DNA of 8,601 nt from Opitutaceae bacterium UBA6669 (lineage in GTDB: Bacteria > Verrucomicrobiota > Verrucomicrobiia > Opitutales > Opitutaceae), in assembly GCA_002455175.1 (NCBI GenBank), contig DKKJ01000062.1, positions 29,755 through 38,355 on the forward strand, given 5' to 3'. The notes beneath the pieces were generated by a model. The model had not been told where the DNA came from, did no database searches, and saw only the letters and a program-made list of their open reading frames with translations. This document shows positions 6,781-8,601 of the stretch, piece after piece (within the stretch, counting starts at the first letter, position 1; the number at the start of each line of letters is the position of its first letter). The position numbers and the translations under genes are program-made.

Positions 6781-8021
6781 TGAGTGTACATTTGGCTCGG
6801 GCGGAGCTGCTCCTAGCCCAATCGCGTCCGGCCGATGCGGAGCGCGAGGCGCGATTGGCTTTGATTCAGGATCCGCAAAATGCGTCTGCGCACGCCTTCC
6901 TGGCGCTGTGTTGCATTCAACTGAACCGTGGGGAAGAGGCGTTACGTGAAGCGCTGGCGGCAGTGGGGCTTTCGCCGGCTGATCCCACGGTGCACCGTAT
7001 CCGCGGATTTGTGCTGCATCGACTCGAACGTCAGTCCGAGGCGCTCGCTGCGGTGGATCAAAGTCTGCGTTTAGATCCCAACGATGCGGATGCTCATGTG
7101 CTGCGAGCAGCGGTGCTCCTCGCGTCGCGACAATGGAAAGGCGCCTTGGAAGCGGCAGAAGCCGCGCTGGCCTTGGATCCGGAACACGTCGAAGCCGCCA
7201 ACTTTCGGGCCATGGCCCTCACGCAACTCGGGCGGAAAGCGGAAGCGGCGCAAACGGTCGATTATGCCCTGCATCGCCAGCCGGACAATGCGCTCTCCCA
7301 CGCGAATCAGGGTTGGAATTGCCTTCACCAGAACAACCCGCGCCAGGCCAAGGAACACTTCCGCGAAGCGCTCCGCCTCGATCCCTCCTTGGAGTACGCG
7401 CGCGAAGGGATGTTGGAGGCGCTCAAGGCGCGCAATCCGATCTATCGCGTCATGTTGGCCTACTACCTCTGGATTGGACGCCAGAGTGGGTGGATCCAAG
7501 GCGCATTTATCGCCGCGATTTTTTTTGGCGGGCGGATCATAGAAGGGCTTTCGGCCTCGGCACCCGGTTACAGCTGGGTGTTCACGCCTCTGAAAGTCCT
7601 TTTCTATGCGTTCATCTATCTTTCTTGGACGGCGCAACCGCTCTTTAACCTCATGCTGCGGTTGGACCGCTTTGGACGCCATGTCCTCTCCCGAGATCAA
7701 CGCATCGGCAGTAGCGTGTTCGGAGTCGTTTTTGCAGGCTTGGTAGGGTCGTTGATCTGGCGGCTGACCACGGAGGCGCCTTTGAGTCTGGAGCTCACCC
7801 TCGTGCTGGCGGTGCTCTCTCTCTGTGTGGCTGCTACCTGGAGTCGGCGAGGGGCCAACCGAGCGTTGCTCGCGGCGGGAACCGTCGGCTTGGCGGGAAT
7901 GGGTTTTGCGGCGCTTGCCTTGGGCCATGCGGGAAATCCCTTCGCAGAGAAGGTCATCACCGCCTTTTATTTCGGATTTATCGGCTTCCAATTTTTAGCC
8001 ATCGGCATGCGCGGACGTTAA
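6780..8021 (+). CDS. TPR-repeat polytopic membrane protein, partner of the AAA+ ATPase
   Basis: I do not recognise a named family, but the architecture is clear. In 413 residues, about six consecutive TPR repeats occupy roughly 3-203, each ending in a DPxx- or PDN-type turn (IQDPQN, LSPADPT, RLDPNDA, ALDPEH, RQPDN, RLDPSL). A second half with about six hydrophobic segments follows, near 225-256, 268-293, 311-328, 336-354, 361-382 and 391-410. There is no signal peptide, so the TPR half is probably cytoplasmic and the C-terminal half sits in the inner membrane. The ATG at 6780 shares its A with the TGA of the AAA+ gene, which indicates translational coupling. A GTG at 6777 would add only one residue. 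Inference: the TPR domain is a docking platform that brings the TPR-AAA+ ATPase to the membrane, perhaps to extract or remodel membrane or envelope proteins. Confidence 0.87.
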   Translation: MSVHLARAELLLAQSRPADAEREARLALIQDPQNASAHAFLALCCIQLNRGEEALREALAAVGLSPADPTVHRIRGFVLHRLERQSEALAAVDQSLRLDPNDADAHVLRAAVLLASRQWKGALEAAEAALALDPEHVEAANFRAMALTQLGRKAEAAQTVDYALHRQPDNALSHANQGWNCLHQNNPRQAKEHFREALRLDPSLEYAREGMLEALKARNPIYRVMLAYYLWIGRQSGWIQGAFIAAIFFGGRIIEGLSASAPGYSWVFTPLKVLFYAFIYLSWTAQPLFNLMLRLDRFGRHVLSRDQRIGSSVFGVVFAGLVGSLIWRLTTEAPLSLELTLVLAVLSLCVAATWSRRGANRALLAAGTVGLAGMGFAALALGHAGNPFAEKVITAFYFGFIGFQFLAIGMRGR

Positions 8022-8024
8022 GCC

Positions 8025-8052
8025 CTACCGGAGAGCCACGATCTCTCGTGGC
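8025..8052 (+). repeat. REP-like box and hairpin just after the last stop codon
   Basis: Three bases after the TPR-protein stop lies a 21-bp box (8025-8045, CTACCGGAGAGCCACGATCT plus C). Its second half forms a stem-loop: GCCACGA (8035-8041), loop TCTC, TCGTGGC (8046-8052), a 7-bp perfect stem. A short T-run (GTTTT, 8061-8065) follows 8 bases later. It may therefore act as a weak terminator or mRNA 3'-end stabiliser. The same 21-bp box recurs at 8509-8529 with 18 of 21 matches, but there it lacks the second stem arm. That recurrence favours a dispersed REP-like repeat over a one-off terminator. Confidence 0.55.
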
Positions 8053-8131
8053 CGGGGTCTGTTTTCATATACGGAGCGGGTCACCGTGACCTCGCCGACG
8101 TGGTTGTTTAACGCGCAAACTCCGGACGAGA
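8053..8131. other. non-coding spacer with a 13-bp palindrome
   Basis: No gene is supported here. The only structure I see is GGTCACCGTGACC at 8079-8091, a 6-bp perfect inverted repeat around a single C, which could be a protein-binding site or the relic of another repeat. The spacer ends with GAGA at 8128-8131, immediately before the palindromic element. Confidence 0.4.
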
Positions 8132-8393
8132 GAGGCTGTCTCAGAACCTAGACGAGCAGGTCGTTTCGCGACGGAGGGAGAACGCTTGCCGAAATTGCCG
8201 GTGGAGGGACTCGCGCCGTCGAGTCTGGCTCGAATCCTCGTGAGTGAGGGCCTACCTTTGGCAGTCTTAAAATCGGTCTTCGTCTGAAGGTGGTGCTCCC
8301 TACGAGAAATCCTCAATCCAGACTCGATAGAACGAGTCCCTCCACCGGATAGCGTAATCGCTTTCTGGCATAGGGATGTTCTGAGACAACCTC
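8132..8393. mobile_element. MITE-like palindromic element, 262 bp, with terminal inverted repeats
   Basis: The element begins GAGGCTGTCTCAGAAC (8132-8147) and ends with the reverse complement of GAGGTTGTCTCAGAAC (8378-8393), so 15 of 16 positions match. Two inner inverted pairs are perfect: CCGGTGGAGGGACTCG (8198-8213) with its complement at 8333-8348 (16 bp), and TCGAGTCTGG (8219-8228) with its complement at 8318-8327 (10 bp). GAGA flanks both ends (8128-8131 and 8394-8397) and could be a 4-bp target-site duplication. There is no coding sequence. Size, symmetry and lack of a transposase fit a miniature inverted-repeat element mobilised in trans. The TIR resembles the GGCTGTCTCA-type ends I associate with some IS1182- or IS5-like elements, but that is recollection, not a match. 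The imperfectly symmetric core (about 8229-8317) could fold into one long hairpin. Confidence 0.7.
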
Positions 8394-8410
8394 GAGACCG
8401 CGCCCCTCCT

Positions 8411-8513
8411 GCAGAAAGCGGAAATGAGGAAATACAGAGATTGGGAAACTCGTGAACCTGTTCCGTATCCGTATTTCTGCGTTTCGCAGTTTCAGCGTTT
8501 CCGATTTTCTACC
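8411..8513. repeat. octamer-phased GAAA / TTTC arms in inverted orientation
   Basis: The left arm has GAAA at 8421, 8429 and 8445, with GAGA at 8437, all in exact 8-base phase. A further GAAA at 8414 is one base out of phase. The right arm has TTTC at 8474, 8482, 8490, 8498 and 8506, five units in exact 8-base phase. TTTC is the complement of GAAA, so the two arms form a degenerate inverted repeat around a centre near 8460. A short perfect hairpin, CTGCG-TTT-CGCAG (8477-8489), lies within the right arm. There is no coding potential. The function is unknown: it may be an expanded simple repeat, a structured RNA or a binding array. Confidence 0.6.
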
Positions 8514-8529
8514 GAAGGGCCACGGTCTC
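8509..8529 (+). repeat. second copy of the REP-like box, missing its 3' stem arm
   Basis: This repeats the box found at 8025-8045, differing only at the bases corresponding to 8031, 8034 and 8041. The first copy continues into TCGTGGC to close a hairpin. This one runs straight into the element arm at GTCTC, a pentamer that this box and the element have in common. It therefore looks like a box cut in half by a rearrangement or insertion. Confidence 0.55.
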
Positions 8530-8601
8530 AGAACCTAGACGAGCAGGTCGTTTCGCGACGGAGGGAGAACGTTTGTCCAAATTGCCGGTGGAGGGACTCG
8601 C
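8525..8601 (+). repeat. partial second copy of the palindromic element's left arm
   Basis: Bases 8525-8601 match 8138-8214 at 74 of 77 positions, a direct repeat 387 bp apart. The differences are at 8185/8572 (C/T), 8189/8576 (C/T) and 8191/8578 (G/C). The copy lacks the outermost GAGGCT of the terminal repeat and is cut by the window edge, so its right half is not visible. The high identity suggests fairly recent spread or duplication. Confidence 0.85.

Noticed and set aside
7071..7991. Long open frame of 306 codons on the minus strand opposite the TPR membrane protein
   Set aside because: It is antisense to a well-supported gene with clear TPR repeats and membrane segments. Its translation is rich in Arg, Gln and Glu without any recognisable domain, as expected from the complement of GC-rich coding DNA.
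8195..8245. tRNA-like stretch with GGCTCGAATCC resembling a T-loop
   Set aside because: No acceptor, D or anticodon arm can be drawn around it. The bases belong to the inverted-repeat element.
8065..8316. Minus-strand open frame of 83 codons in the right-hand repeat region
   Set aside because: It runs through the palindromic element, is rich in Arg and Ser, and has no recognisable motif or start signal.
8411..8513. CRISPR array
   Set aside because: The repeated unit is only 8 bases with four variable positions. There are no 25-37 bp repeats or 30-40 bp spacers and no cas genes.

Overview
The window carries seven protein-coding genes on about 8.0 kb, followed by about 0.6 kb of repeat-rich, gene-free DNA. 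The sequence is GC-rich, the genes are closely packed, and none of the starts has a clear AGGAGG-type ribosome binding site. An OleC-type beta-lactone synthetase, a TPR/AAA+ pair and palindromic intergenic repeats would fit a Verrucomicrobiota- or Planctomycetota-like bacterium. That placement is an inference from gene content, not a proof.

Left end (1-1168, minus strand): queC and the N-terminal 147 codons of queE form a two-gene unit, 10 bp apart. They encode consecutive steps of the 7-deazaguanine (queuosine) pathway: QueE makes 7-carboxy-7-deazaguanine and QueC converts it to preQ0. A 159-bp divergent intergenic region (1169-1327) separates them from the plus-strand genes.

Middle (1328-5222, plus strand): a class II histone-deacetylase-like zinc amidohydrolase, an RNase D with a DEDDy exonuclease core and an HRDC domain, and an adenylating enzyme that most resembles OleC. 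OleC normally works with OleA, OleB and OleD in long-chain olefin synthesis. None of those partners is in the window.

Right (5335-8021, plus strand): a translationally coupled pair. The first gene is a TPR protein with one p97/VCP-like AAA+ module. The second encodes six TPR repeats followed by about six membrane segments. The stop and start codons share one base, so the two products probably work together at the membrane, in a role I cannot name.

Far right (8022-8601): a REP-like hairpin just after the last stop; a 262-bp MITE-like imperfect palindrome with 16-bp terminal inverted repeats and a possible 4-bp target duplication (GAGA); a spacer built of octamer-phased GAAA and TTTC arms in inverted orientation; and a second partial copy of the element's left arm running off the window. 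In that copy the outer tip of the element is replaced by half of the REP-like box. This is the least ordinary part of the window.
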